Shown piece after piece: positions 1 to 9,132 of a stretch of 64,000 nucleotides of DNA (position 1 is the stretch's first letter; each line of letters opens with the position of its first letter). The DNA is from Afipia sp. GAS231. Its GTDB lineage: Bacteria; Pseudomonadota; Alphaproteobacteria; Rhizobiales; Xanthobacteraceae. The stretch is from the NCBI RefSeq assembly GCF_900103365.1, contig NZ_LT629703.1, positions 2,728,001-2,792,000 of the forward strand, written 5' to 3'. Both the position numbers and the translations under genes were made by a program. The notes under the pieces are model-generated. The model made no database searches. It saw only the letters and a program-made list of their open reading frames with translations, and was not told where the DNA came from.

Positions 1-218
1 AAAACAGCCCGATCGCGCAGAACCGCCTCGCCCGTGTGCTGATCAACGGCGCGGGCGCGCCGATGGACAAGGTCGAAGGCCTGAAATGGCACATTGTCGC
101 CAAAACCGCCGGAAAAGGCGATCCGGAACTGGACGAGGCGCTGGCGGCCCTCAGCCCCGAGGATCGCGCCAAGGCCCAGGAGGCCGCCCGCAAATGGATC
201 GGCAACGCCGGTAAATGA
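1..218 (+). CDS. Sel1-like repeat protein, C-terminal end (partial)
   Basis: Only the last 71 or so residues are in the window; the frame is open from base 3 to the TGA at 216-218. The text resembles the last Sel1/TPR-like helical repeat of rhizobial Sel1 proteins: NRLARVLINGAGAP, then GLKWHIVAKTAG, then a polar helix LSPEDRAKAQEAARKWIG. Sel1 repeats are solenoid scaffolds for protein-protein contacts, often secreted or periplasmic. Nothing more specific can be said because the N-terminus is missing. It lies 89 bp before the inositol monophosphatase gene on the same strand and could share its transcript. Confidence 0.7.
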   Translation, partial: NSPIAQNRLARVLINGAGAPMDKVEGLKWHIVAKTAGKGDPELDEALAALSPEDRAKAQEAARKWIGNAGK

Positions 219-307
219 CGCCTTGACGGCGGCACATCAGCAGGGCACCCAGTCCCTGACTTCCCGATGGCTGTGGCCCGTTTCCTCTCAACCGACAAGC
301 TCGCATC

Positions 308-1102
308 ATGCTGCATTCAGCCCTTATCAACGTCATGGTGAAAGCCGCGCGCAACGCCGGCCGTGGCCTGAAGCGCGACCTCGGCGAGATCGAGCATCTG
401 CAGGTGTCGCTGAAGGGGCCGGCGAACTTCGTCAGCCTCGCCGACAAGCGCGCTGAGGAAGTGCTCTACAAGGATCTCGCCAAGGCGCGGCCGGGCTACG
501 GCTTCATCGGCGAGGAAGGCGGCAGCCGCGAAGGCGCCGACAAGAGCCATACCTGGATCGTCGATCCCCTGGACGGCACCACCAATTTCCTGCACGGCAT
601 TCCGCAATTCGCGATCTCGATCGGCCTGCAGCGCGAAGGCGTCATCATTGCCGGCGTGATCTACAATCCCGCCAACGACGAGCTCTACATCGCCGAACGC
701 GGCAAGGGCGCGTTCCTCAACGACCAGCGGCTGCGCGTCGCCGGACGCCGCCAGCTCAATGAATGCGTGATCGCCTGCGGCCTGCCGCATATCGGCCGCG
801 GCGACCATGAACTGGCGCTCCGGGAGATGGCCGCCCTTCAAAGCAAAGTGGCCGGCTTCCGCCGCTTCGGCGCCGCCTCGCTCGATATGGCCTTCGTCGC
901 CGCCGGCCGCCTCGACGGCTACTGGGAACGCAACCTGCAGCCCTGGGACATGGCCGCCGGCCAGATCATGGTCCGCGAAGCCGGCGGCACCGTCAGTTGC
1001 GTCGACGGCGCCAGCGACCCGCTCAAGACCGGCCACGTGATCTGCGGCAACGAGCACGTTCACGGCGAGTTGGTGAAGATCATCAAGGGGCTGGGAAAAT
1101 AG
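308..1102 (+). CDS. suhB: inositol monophosphatase family protein
   Basis: 264 aa, the usual length for bacterial IMPase/SuhB/CysQ-type metal-dependent phosphatases. The metal-binding motifs are intact: IGEEGG near residues 67-72, DPLDGTTNF at 86-94, and the C-terminal WDMAAG at 213-218 whose Asp completes the Mg site. The family hydrolyses inositol monophosphates or related small phosphate esters; SuhB proteins also act in rRNA antitermination. Substrate cannot be chosen from sequence, so the symbol is by similarity. ATG at 308 is the natural start. No hairpin terminator was seen after the stop. Confidence 0.9.
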   Translation: MLHSALINVMVKAARNAGRGLKRDLGEIEHLQVSLKGPANFVSLADKRAEEVLYKDLAKARPGYGFIGEEGGSREGADKSHTWIVDPLDGTTNFLHGIPQFAISIGLQREGVIIAGVIYNPANDELYIAERGKGAFLNDQRLRVAGRRQLNECVIACGLPHIGRGDHELALREMAALQSKVAGFRRFGAASLDMAFVAAGRLDGYWERNLQPWDMAAGQIMVREAGGTVSCVDGASDPLKTGHVICGNEHVHGELVKIIKGLGK

Positions 1103-1815
1103 GGCGACGGTTCCAAGCCACGCATCGTCGCTTCATCCGCGATCGGGTGATGGAGCCTTCCGGAGACGGCGGAAGGACTCGGAGAAGCCTCGGCACTCCC
1201 AGCCAAAATATTGAAAACAACCCCATGCACAGTAGCCGGCACACTTCGAACGCCAAGTGGACATTGACACGTCGGGCAAATCAGTGAGACAATACGATCA
1301 TCCACCCAACGAAGCGATTGTGACGAGTGGTGCGGGGACCATAACTCCCCGGCAGGTCGCTTCATGGTGCTCCCGAACGCAGGACCCAGATGATGCCATC
1401 GGGCACGCGACCGTCGTCTGCTCGCCGCACGGCTTGTTCGGCGACATCCCGTTGAGGGCGGTTCGCTGGATTCGGAGCGCATGAATCGGGCTCCAGTCTC
1501 GAAGCTGAATGACGTGGGGGCGAGCGTCGTCTCCGCACCGGCCTCTAGCGAAGCCGCCAAGCTCTGAATTTGCTTCCGCTTTCGGGGCAGAGCCGACATC
1601 GCCGGACTTGCGGCTGGGTCGCCTCTGTAGCGATTGACCCAACTCGGACATCGAGCGAAATTATTTTACTCGGGCTCGCCTGCGCCTTTCGAAAAATCCG
1701 TCGAGAATTGGCGTCGCAAAAGTGCAGCTCCACAGCGATTGCGCGATGTACGTTTGCGGGGCGATGAATGCGAATAGGGTCGCTAGAACAAAGACGATAG
1801 TCGTGAAGGCCATTT
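1103..1815. other. gene-free stretch with decayed dispersed repeats
   Basis: About 700 bp with no credible gene; short frames on both strands lack family resemblance. The 14-mer GTCGGGCAAATCAG near 1268 recurs in reverse complement near 20650 in another gene-poor patch. The minus-strand text around 1570-1660 resembles a non-coding element I recall as scattered through Bradyrhizobium genomes. The right end runs directly into the autotransporter fossil that starts at 1816. Looks like recombination debris. Confidence 0.45.
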
Positions 1816-2020
1816 TCCGGCGAGACCGCGACCGGTTCGCAACAGGCCACCTTTGACGCCAAGGGCATGATGACCGATCCGTTCATGGCCGGCCAAGGTG
1901 ATGCCGTCTCGTCGCCGAGCGGCGCGCCGGGATTTGCCGAAGAAAACGGCAGCGTCGGCGCTTACGGCTCCAGCGACAAGTCCCTCTCAAAGAGCGAACG
2001 CGACGCTTACGGCTTGCTCA
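1816..2020 (+). pseudogene. fossil of an autotransporter linker region
   Basis: The in-frame reading SGETATGSQQATFDA followed by MTDPFM closely matches SGESATGSQQATFDA plus LTDPFM inside the neighbouring autotransporter (about 5345-5430), the linker between passenger and beta-barrel. The match continues as GFAEENGS and SERDAYGLL, the counterpart of the stretch just before the barrel. So this is the end of a second, otherwise lost autotransporter whose linker now runs in frame into the upstream part of the intact gene. The simplest reading is deletion by recombination between tandem paralogues. Confidence 0.7.
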
Positions 2021-2247
2021 TCATCAACGACAACAACAACAACCTAGTGACTTTCTTCAGCACCAGCACGGCCACCAGCGCTATTGTCACCACCGCTAAT
2101 GGCGGCTTCACCCGTTTTTTCGACACGGCCAGCGGCGGCGCTGCGCGCTTCGCCTCTCCATTGCTCCCAACTTGCAGGCGAGCTAGTTTCGACAGACAGT
2201 TGATTTTCGTTGCCGCGGCGGCGGGTGGCAGCAGTGTGGGGGCCAAC

Positions 2248-5200
2248 GTGGCGACAATCAAATCCGTTCGACGGCATCCGCGCGTAAGTCGCAGGATGCG
2301 ATCCGCGCTGCTGGCCAGCGTCGCCATGATGGGCGGGTGCATCGCGTTGGCGCCGTCCGCGCATGCCCAATTTGTCGTCACCAATCTCAACGATTCAGGC
2401 TCCGGCTCGTTGCGCGCCGCGATCGCCGCGGCAGAGCTTGCGGGCGCTCCGGCCGGCACGCCGGGCGCGACCCAGGCCATCACCTTCGCGCCCGGACTCA
2501 CCGGCACGATCAATTTGGCGTCGCCGCTTCCGCTGATCTATACCAACATGAGCATCACGGGTAACTCCGGCATTGCCATTGACGGCGGCGGCGCCAATCG
2601 CGGATTTTTCGTCTCGGGCCTTGCGACCACCGGCAGCGGCGCGCCGCCCGCGATCACCGTGAGTATTTCCAACATCGCCATCCAGAACGTCAACGCGCAA
2701 GGCGGCGCCGGCGGCGCCGGCGGCGGCGGCGGCGGCCTCGGGGCCGGCGGTGGATTGTTCGTCAACCAGAACGCCAACGTCACCATCGCCAACGTGTCGT
2801 TCAGCCATGCGGCGGCGACCGGTGGCACGGGCGGAGCCGGCTTGGTCGGCTTTGGTGATGGTGGTGGGGGGGGCGGGCTGGGAGGCGCGGGCGGTTCCGG
2901 CATTGCCGCCGGGTCCGGTGCTGGCGGCGGGTTGTTCTCTGCCGGTGGTGCCGGCGGCGTTCTTGGCGGTGGTGGCGGTGGCGGCGGGATCACCAGCGCC
3001 GGACCGCCTGGGGTCGCCGTCAATGGTGGCAACGGCGGAACCGGGGCGGCGGGCATTGGCGGCGGCGGCGGCGGCAGCAGCAACGGCCCGGGCACAAACG
3101 GATCCGGAGGCGGGACCGGTGCGGCTAACGGCACTGGCGGCGGCGCTGGCGGCTTCGGCGGCGGTGCTGGCGGCGGCGGCAGTATCGTTGGCGCAACTGG
3201 TGGTTTCGGTGGCGGCGGTGGCGGTCCTATTAGCGGCAGCGCCAACGGCGGCGCGGGTGGATTTGGCGGCGGCGGCGGCGGCGGCAGCGGCGCCATCGGC
3301 GGCGCTGGCGGCTTTGGCGGCGGTGGCGGTGGCGACTTCGCCGGTTTACGGAGTTCCGGCGGCTTCGGTGGTGGTAATGGCGACGCTATCAATGGCAATG
3401 GCGGCGGCGGCGGCGCCATGGGCGGCGCTGTGTTCGTGGCCGCCGGAGGCAGCCTCACCATCGCGGGCCGGGGTGGCACCGCCGCGTCCAACAGCGTTAC
3501 AGCGGGCCATGGCAGCGGCGGCACCGCGACCGGCGGCACGCCGTTCGGCAAGGACATCTTCATCAATGGCGCGACCGCCCTCACCTTCTCTCCGGGGGCC
3601 GGCAACACCTACACCATCGTCAACGACATCGCCGATGAAGCCAGCAATGGCGGCAATGCTGCGAACAAGGGATCGTTGGCGCTGACCGGCGGCGGCACGC
3701 TGGCGTTGTTGAGCGCCAATACATACAAGGGCGGCACCGCCGTATCGGGCATCGGCTCTACGATCGCGGTTGGCAACAGTGGCGCGCTCGGCTCGGGCAC
3801 GCTGGCGCTGAACAACGGCACGGCCATTTTTCTCAACGGCAATGGCCTCCACATCGACAACAATATCACCGTCTCCGGCGATCCGACCTTCACGACGCCG
3901 GTGGGCTCGACCAACACCATTTCGGGCATTATCAGCAACGGCGGCACGCCCGGCGAGGTCGTAGTCAACGGCGGCGGCACGCTGATCCTGTCCGGCAACA
4001 GCACCTATTCCGGTGGCACCACCATCTGCGGCGCCACCGGCGTGAACCCATCCTGCGGTGCGTCTGCCGGCGCCAGCACGCTACAACTCGGCGTGGATGC
4101 GGTGTTCAACACGCCAGGAAATTTCAATTCAGGTATCGTCTCGTCGGCGATCGGCACGGGCACGCTGACCTTCGACGGCGGCACGCTGCAGGCGCAGGGA
4201 TTGTTCAGCGAGCGCACCATCGCCAACGCCGTCCAGATCACCTCTAACGGCGGCACCATCGATTCCGGCGGCGGTTTTTTCCGCATCACCGGCAACATCA
4301 CCGACGCGCCGGGGTCGAGCGGCGGCAAGCTGATCCTCGAAAGCATCGCCGCCAGCGGCGAGCGAGAAGTAATTCTGTCGGGCGTCAACACCTATTCCGG
4401 CCTCACCTACATCGATTCAGGCACGGTCATCGCCAATTCGACCACCGCGCTCTCGCCCAACTCGGCCTTCCAGGTCAATACCGGCGCGACGCTGACGCTC
4501 AGCGGCTTCAGCAACACGATCGCGTCTCTCGCCGACGGGATCTCCGGCGGTGGTGCCGTGCAGAATGGCAGCGCGTCCGGCACCGCGACGCTGACGATCA
4601 CGGGCGCGGCCGGCGGGACGACCTCGTTCTCCGGCGTTTTGCGCGACGGAAGCGGCGGCGAAGGCGGCCCAGGCGGCCCCGTTCTCGACATCGTCAAGAA
4701 CGGTCCCGGCAAACAGATTTTCGCCGGCACCAATGCCTACACCGGCACCACGACCATCAACGGCGGCGTGCTGGAGGTCGATGGCTCGATCGCGCCCTCC
4801 AGCATGACCACCGTGAATGCCAATGCCACGCTGACCGGCATCGGCACCGTCGGCAACACCACGATCGCGAGCGGCGGCATTTTCGCGCCGGGCAGCGGCA
4901 CGCCAGGTTCTTCCATGACGGTAGCCGGCAGTCTCGCGCTGCAGTCGGGCGCAATTTATCTGGTGGCGCTCAATCCGACGACAGCGTCATTCGCCAACGT
5001 CACCGGCACGGCGACCCTCGGTGGCGCGACCGTCAACGCGATCTACGCCAACGGCAGCTATATTTCGAAGCAATACACGATCCTGACCGCAGGCAGCGTC
5101 AGCGGCACATTCAGCTCGCTCGTCAACACCAATTTGCCGGCCGGCTTTTCGACCAGGCTAGGTTACGACCTGACCCACGCTTTTCTCAATCTCGCATTGA

Positions 5201-6405
5201 ATTTCTCGCCAGGCCCGAACTTCGGCGGTGGGCTGAATATCAATCAGCAGAATGTCGCCAGTGCACTGACCAATTTCTTCAACGCGACCGGCGGCATCCC
5301 GGCGGTGTACGGCACCCTGACGCCGGCAGGCCTGACGCAGGCCTCGGGTGAATCGGCGACCGGATCGCAGCAGGCCACCTTCGATGCCATGAACCTGTTC
5401 ATGGGATTATTGACCGATCCGTTCATGGGCCGCGGCAACGGCGTTGGCGGCGCGTCGGCAACGCCGTATGCGGAGGAGAGCGCGAGCAGCTATGCCGTGC
5501 GCCGGCGCAACGATGCGTTTGCGATGTTCACCAAGGCGCCGCCCGCGCCTTTCGTGGCGCGCTGGAGCGCGTGGGCGGCCGGTTTCGGCGGCTCGCAATC
5601 GACCGACGGCAATGCGGTCGTTGGATCAAACGACACCCGCAGTAGCATCTTCGGGACCGCTGTCGGCGCCGACTATCTGTTCTCGCCGGATACACTCGCA
5701 GGCTTTGCGCTAGCGGGCGGCGGCACGAATTTCGGCGTCAATAATCTCGGCTCGGGAAGGTCGGACCTGTTCCAGGCCGGCGCCTATGTCAGGCACACGG
5801 CGGGCAATGCCTACATCACCGGCGCGCTCGCTTATGGCTGGCAGGACATCATCACCAATCGCACCGTGACCATCGCCGGCTTCGACCAACTGCGCGCCGA
5901 GTTCAACGCCAACGCCTATTCGGGGCGCGTCGAAGGCGGCTACCGCTTTGTCGCACCGTGGATCGGTGGCGTCGGCATCACGCCCTACGCGGCGGGACAG
6001 TTCACCACCTTCGATCTCCCCGCTTACGCCGAAAGCGCGATCTCGGGCACGTCGGCCTTTGCGCTGAACTACGCGGCCAAAAGCGTGACCGACACGCGCT
6101 CAGAGCTCGGCATCCGCACCGACAAATCCTTCGCGATGACAAATTCGATCCTGACCCTGCGCAACCGTTTTGCCTGGGCGCATGATTTCGATCCGGACCG
6201 CAATATCGCAGCGACCTTCCAGACGCTGCCGGGCGCTTCCTTCGTCGTCAACGGCGCCGGGCAGGCCCGCGACTCCGCGCTCACCACCGCCTCCGCCGAA
6301 TTGAAATGGATCAACGGCTGGTCGGCGGCTGCCACCTTCGAGGGCGAGTTCTCCAATGTCACGCGCTCCTACGCCGGCAAGGGCGTGGTGCGGTATGCGT
6401 GGTGA
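2248..6405 (+). CDS. glycine-rich autotransporter (type Va) with beta-barrel
   Basis: The frame is open from 1867, but the first part is a fossil linker, so the functional start is probably GTG 2248 (GGGGG five bases upstream) or ATG 2296. From 2296 there is a clear signal peptide ending in LAPSAHA before QFVV. Then come a beta-helix-like section (NDSGSGSLRAAI), a very Gly-rich block coded by about 2700-3540, several autotransporter beta-strand repeats (such as GGGTLALLSANTYKGGT and GGGTLILSGNSTYSGGT) to about 4900, a linker, and a barrel from WSAWAAGFGG near 5570 to the C-terminal Trp. The passenger should be displayed or released at the outer membrane; its role (adhesion, for example) is unknown. 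Confidence 0.88.
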   Translation: MATIKSVRRHPRVSRRMRSALLASVAMMGGCIALAPSAHAQFVVTNLNDSGSGSLRAAIAAAELAGAPAGTPGATQAITFAPGLTGTINLASPLPLIYTNMSITGNSGIAIDGGGANRGFFVSGLATTGSGAPPAITVSISNIAIQNVNAQGGAGGAGGGGGGLGAGGGLFVNQNANVTIANVSFSHAAATGGTGGAGLVGFGDGGGGGGLGGAGGSGIAAGSGAGGGLFSAGGAGGVLGGGGGGGGITSAGPPGVAVNGGNGGTGAAGIGGGGGGSSNGPGTNGSGGGTGAANGTGGGAGGFGGGAGGGGSIVGATGGFGGGGGGPISGSANGGAGGFGGGGGGGSGAIGGAGGFGGGGGGDFAGLRSSGGFGGGNGDAINGNGGGGGAMGGAVFVAAGGSLTIAGRGGTAASNSVTAGHGSGGTATGGTPFGKDIFINGATALTFSPGAGNTYTIVNDIADEASNGGNAANKGSLALTGGGTLALLSANTYKGGTAVSGIGSTIAVGNSGALGSGTLALNNGTAIFLNGNGLHIDNNITVSGDPTFTTPVGSTNTISGIISNGGTPGEVVVNGGGTLILSGNSTYSGGTTICGATGVNPSCGASAGASTLQLGVDAVFNTPGNFNSGIVSSAIGTGTLTFDGGTLQAQGLFSERTIANAVQITSNGGTIDSGGGFFRITGNITDAPGSSGGKLILESIAASGEREVILSGVNTYSGLTYIDSGTVIANSTTALSPNSAFQVNTGATLTLSGFSNTIASLADGISGGGAVQNGSASGTATLTITGAAGGTTSFSGVLRDGSGGEGGPGGPVLDIVKNGPGKQIFAGTNAYTGTTTINGGVLEVDGSIAPSSMTTVNANATLTGIGTVGNTTIASGGIFAPGSGTPGSSMTVAGSLALQSGAIYLVALNPTTASFANVTGTATLGGATVNAIYANGSYISKQYTILTAGSVSGTFSSLVNTNLPAGFSTRLGYDLTHAFLNLALNFSPGPNFGGGLNINQQNVASALTNFFNATGGIPAVYGTLTPAGLTQASGESATGSQQATFDAMNLFMGLLTDPFMGRGNGVGGASATPYAEESASSYAVRRRNDAFAMFTKAPPAPFVARWSAWAAGFGGSQSTDGNAVVGSNDTRSSIFGTAVGADYLFSPDTLAGFALAGGGTNFGVNNLGSGRSDLFQAGAYVRHTAGNAYITGALAYGWQDIITNRTVTIAGFDQLRAEFNANAYSGRVEGGYRFVAPWIGGVGITPYAAGQFTTFDLPAYAESAISGTSAFALNYAAKSVTDTRSELGIRTDKSFAMTNSILTLRNRFAWAHDFDPDRNIAATFQTLPGASFVVNGAGQARDSALTTASAELKWINGWSAAATFEGEFSNVTRSYAGKGVVRYAW

Positions 6406-6610
6406 GAAGCGACGACTTCCGCCATTGGCACTTAGCGTCGTTTCGCTGCTACGCAGCAGCACCTCGGCGATCGGGGTATAGCGGACTCTGGCGCTGCGTC
6501 AGCCCGGCAAATTTATGGTTCGTGGACTGGATCTATCGACCGCATCTGCGCCAAGGCTTCTCGACGGTCCGCAAGCCCGGGCGTCGCGAGTTCGCGGAGC
6601 ATGACAGCGT

Positions 6611-6988
6611 CTATCGCTTCACCGGCGCCGGCGGGCCGACCATCTCGGCTGCCGCGGTCGCCTCCACCTTTTCCCGGTCCCCCGCCAGCACGCGCTGCAC
6701 CGAGACAAAGAACACCGGCACCATCAGCAGCGCCAGGATCACCACCGCGATCATGCCGCCCATGACGCTGGTGCCGAGCGCCTGCTGGCTGGCGCCACCG
6801 GCGCCTTGCGCGATCACCATCGGCAGCACGCCGCAGACGAAAGCAAGACCCGTCATCAGGATCGGGCGAAAACGCAAGGTGCAGGCTTCGACCGTCGCCT
6901 CGATCAGCGGCTTGCCCTGAGCGCGCAGATCCTTGGCGAATTCGATGATGAGAATGGCGTCCTTGGCCGCGAGGCCGATGATGGACTT
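6611..6988 (-). pseudogene. C-terminal fragment of an RND efflux permease
   Basis: The minus strand encodes SIIGLAAKDAILIIEFAKDL, then RFRPILMTGLAFVCGVLP, then GGMIAVVILALLMVPVFFV. These are the last transmembrane helices of AcrB/HAE1-type RND pumps. Only about 125 of the usual ~1,050 residues remain, with no start or upstream domains. The match breaks at about 6988, exactly where the next gene's 3' end begins, so a rearrangement joined the RND tail to the DUF1295 gene. It cannot make a working pump. Confidence 0.85.
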
Positions 6989-6995
6989 TTCAGGA

Positions 6996-7796
6996 TCATG
7001 CGTGCGGCGGCAGTGGAAAGAACGCACTGGTGCGCGACTGGTAGTCGCGATAGCGATCGCCGCGCGAACGCAGCATCTGTGCTTCCAGCGGCGGGATGCC
7101 GGTGACGTGGACCAGGATCCAGTACATGAAGATCGGCGCCAGCAGCGTCGCCCATCCCCAAGGATAATCTAAAGACAACGCGATCACGGGATAGGCCAGC
7201 CAGCCGAACCATTCGAAGAAATAATTCGGATGGCGCGACCAACGCCACAGCCCGGCGTCGCAGACCCGGCCCTTGTTGGCAGCGAGCTCGCGAAAACGCT
7301 TGAGCTGCGCATCGGCGATCGCCTCGCCGGCGATGCCGGCCAACAGGGTCAGCACGCCGAGATAATCCTGCAGCCGCAGCGCCTCGCCGCGAAAGCGCGA
7401 CGCCACGAAGATCGCGAACACCAGCGGTATCGATGCGAATCCCTGGTTCTGCAGAAAGAAGAACATCTTTCGCGGGGAATTGGCGCCCCACTCCTTCGCG
7501 AAGGCCGCATAACGGGGGTCGTCGGTGGCCCCGGCAGTGCGGATCGCAATATGAATCCCGAGCCGCAGCGACCAGATCGCCACCAGCGCCGCGACCAGCC
7601 ATTGCCGTGCATTGAGCACAGCCCCCGCAACCGGCCAAAGCGCACTGCCGGCCCCGACCAGGCCGAGCGAGAAGGTCCAGATGGTGTCGACCCAGCCGGA
7701 ATTGCCGGTTCGCTGCTGCACCACCCAGGCACCCGCCATCAGGATCGAGAGCGAAACGGCCATGGCCGCCAGCGCTTCGAGATACAGAACGGTCAT
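6996..7796 (-). CDS. DUF1295 membrane protein (steroid 5-alpha-reductase-like)
   Basis: 266 aa from the ATG at 7796; a longer frame to 7838 is less likely because the family begins at the hydrophobic TVLYLEALAAM segment. There are about six hydrophobic helices and the conserved C-terminal signature GLWRWSRHPNYFFEW, followed by GIPPLEAQML and a DYQSRTSAFFPLPP tail. This belongs to the DUF1295 / steroid 5-alpha-reductase C-terminal superfamily, inner-membrane proteins related to NADPH-dependent reductases and isoprenylcysteine methyltransferases. The bacterial substrate is unknown. The gene ends within about 10 bp of the truncated RND fragment but appears complete. Confidence 0.88.
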   Translation of the reverse strand: MTVLYLEALAAMAVSLSILMAGAWVVQQRTGNSGWVDTIWTFSLGLVGAGSALWPVAGAVLNARQWLVAALVAIWSLRLGIHIAIRTAGATDDPRYAAFAKEWGANSPRKMFFFLQNQGFASIPLVFAIFVASRFRGEALRLQDYLGVLTLLAGIAGEAIADAQLKRFRELAANKGRVCDAGLWRWSRHPNYFFEWFGWLAYPVIALSLDYPWGWATLLAPIFMYWILVHVTGIPPLEAQMLRSRGDRYRDYQSRTSAFFPLPPHA

Positions 7797-7966
7797 GCAA
7801 AATCCCAAATATCGCGGTTGGAAGTTGAACCCGTCCAAAATACGCTGCAGACCAAACCGGTTTTCACGTGAAGTTCCCGTGATCCTCTCCCGAAATCAGG
7901 CCTTTCGATCTTTTTTCTCTCGCCCGCTGTGCCATATTGGCGGCCACGCGCGGCTTTTCGCAACGG

Positions 7967-8980
7967 ATGACACCCGCAATGCCCTCAGGCTCCCCCTCCC
8001 GCTCCGAAATGGAGATCGAACTGAGCAAATTGTCCTCGCCCCGGATTTTTCTGGTGCGGATGCTGGTGTTCCTGGTGCTGTGCGCGCTGGTCATGGTCGT
8101 GCTCTACAAGCAGATCGTTACCGCCTTCTTTGCCAATCCCGGCCTCAACGCGCTGATCGGCGCGGTGCTCTTGATCGGCATCATCCTGTCGTTCCGGCAG
8201 GTGATCCGGCTCTATCCGGAAGTCGCATGGGTCAATAATTTCCGCATTGCCGATCCCGGCCTCGCGGTCGAACAGCGCCCGACGCTGCTGGCGCCGATGG
8301 CGGCGATCCTCGGCGGCGAGCGCACCGGCCGGATGTCGATCTCGCAGCAGACCATGCGGCATTTGCTGGATTCGATTGCGACCCGGCTGGACGAGGCCCG
8401 CGATATCTCGCGCTACATGACCGGCTTGCTGGTGTTTCTCGGCCTGCTCGGCACCTTCTGGGGCCTGATCGAGACCGTCGGCTCCGTCGGCAAGGTGATC
8501 GACGGCCTGAAGGTCGGCGGCGATGCCGGCGCCCTGTTCGATACCCTGAAAGAGGGACTGGCCGCGCCACTCGGCGGCATGGGCATTTCGTTCTCGTCCT
8601 CGCTGTTCGGCCTCGCCGGCTCGCTGATCCTGGGCTTTCTCGACCTGCAGTCGAGCCAGGCACAGAACCGCTTCTACACGGATCTTGAGGACTGGCTCGC
8701 CTCTACGGTGCGCGAATATTCCGGCGAAGGCGGCGGCGCCGGCGTCAGCGGCGAATTGCAGAATGCGATGGAGCGCCTGCGCGCGGTGGTCGAGGAAGGC
8801 GGCGGCAGCCGCAACACCACGGCAGCAATGGCCAACCTCGCCGAAGCCATCCAGGGCCTGGTCGCGCATATGCGCACCGAGCAGCAGATGATCCGCGAAT
8901 GGGCCGACGGCCAGGGTGAGCAGAACCGCGAGATCAAGAAACTGCTGGAGCGGATCGCAAGGCAGCCCGAGAAGAGCTAG
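7967..8980 (+). CDS. MotA/TolQ/ExbB-like proton channel subunit
   Basis: About 337 aa from ATG 7967 (ATG 7979 and 8009 are alternatives). Two N-terminal hydrophobic helices follow the SSPRIFLVR segment. A second pair flanks the MotA-type channel core: YMTGLLVFLGLLGTFWGLIETV near 145-166, then APLGGMGISFSSSLFGLAGSLILGF. The C-terminal tail is polar and cytoplasmic. This architecture belongs to stator units that couple proton flow to force on a cell-wall-anchored partner, and the next gene encodes such a partner. No flagellar, tol-pal or exbD genes lie nearby, so the task driven is unknown. Confidence 0.85.
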   Translation: MTPAMPSGSPSRSEMEIELSKLSSPRIFLVRMLVFLVLCALVMVVLYKQIVTAFFANPGLNALIGAVLLIGIILSFRQVIRLYPEVAWVNNFRIADPGLAVEQRPTLLAPMAAILGGERTGRMSISQQTMRHLLDSIATRLDEARDISRYMTGLLVFLGLLGTFWGLIETVGSVGKVIDGLKVGGDAGALFDTLKEGLAAPLGGMGISFSSSLFGLAGSLILGFLDLQSSQAQNRFYTDLEDWLASTVREYSGEGGGAGVSGELQNAMERLRAVVEEGGGSRNTTAAMANLAEAIQGLVAHMRTEQQMIREWADGQGEQNREIKKLLERIARQPEKS

Positions 8981-8986
8981 ACGAGG

Positions 8987-9115
8987 TTTCGTGCCCCGGA
9001 CGCTGCGCAATACAAAGTGTTGCGCTGCAGAGCCGGGGCCCGAGAGATACGTCCCGAGATAGATCCCGGCTCTGCGGAGCAGCGTTGCACGCTGCACCGC
9101 GTCCGGGACACGAAA
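8987..9115. repeat. dispersed inverted repeat, CCCCGGACGC type
   Basis: The ends TTTCGTGCCCCGGACGC and GCGTCCGGGACACGAAA are near-perfect inverse copies, and the middle pairs as well (GCAGAGCCGGGG against CCCGGCTCTGC). It fills the gap between the MotA-like gene and its OmpA-like partner and could form a long hairpin in the shared transcript. Confidence 0.8.
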
Positions 9116-9132
9116 GTACCGGAGAATTCTGA

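Noticed and set aside
2538..3608. Proline-rich 356-codon minus-strand frame
   Set aside because: It is the exact antisense of the glycine-codon block of the autotransporter (GGN read backwards gives Pro), with no start signal or family.
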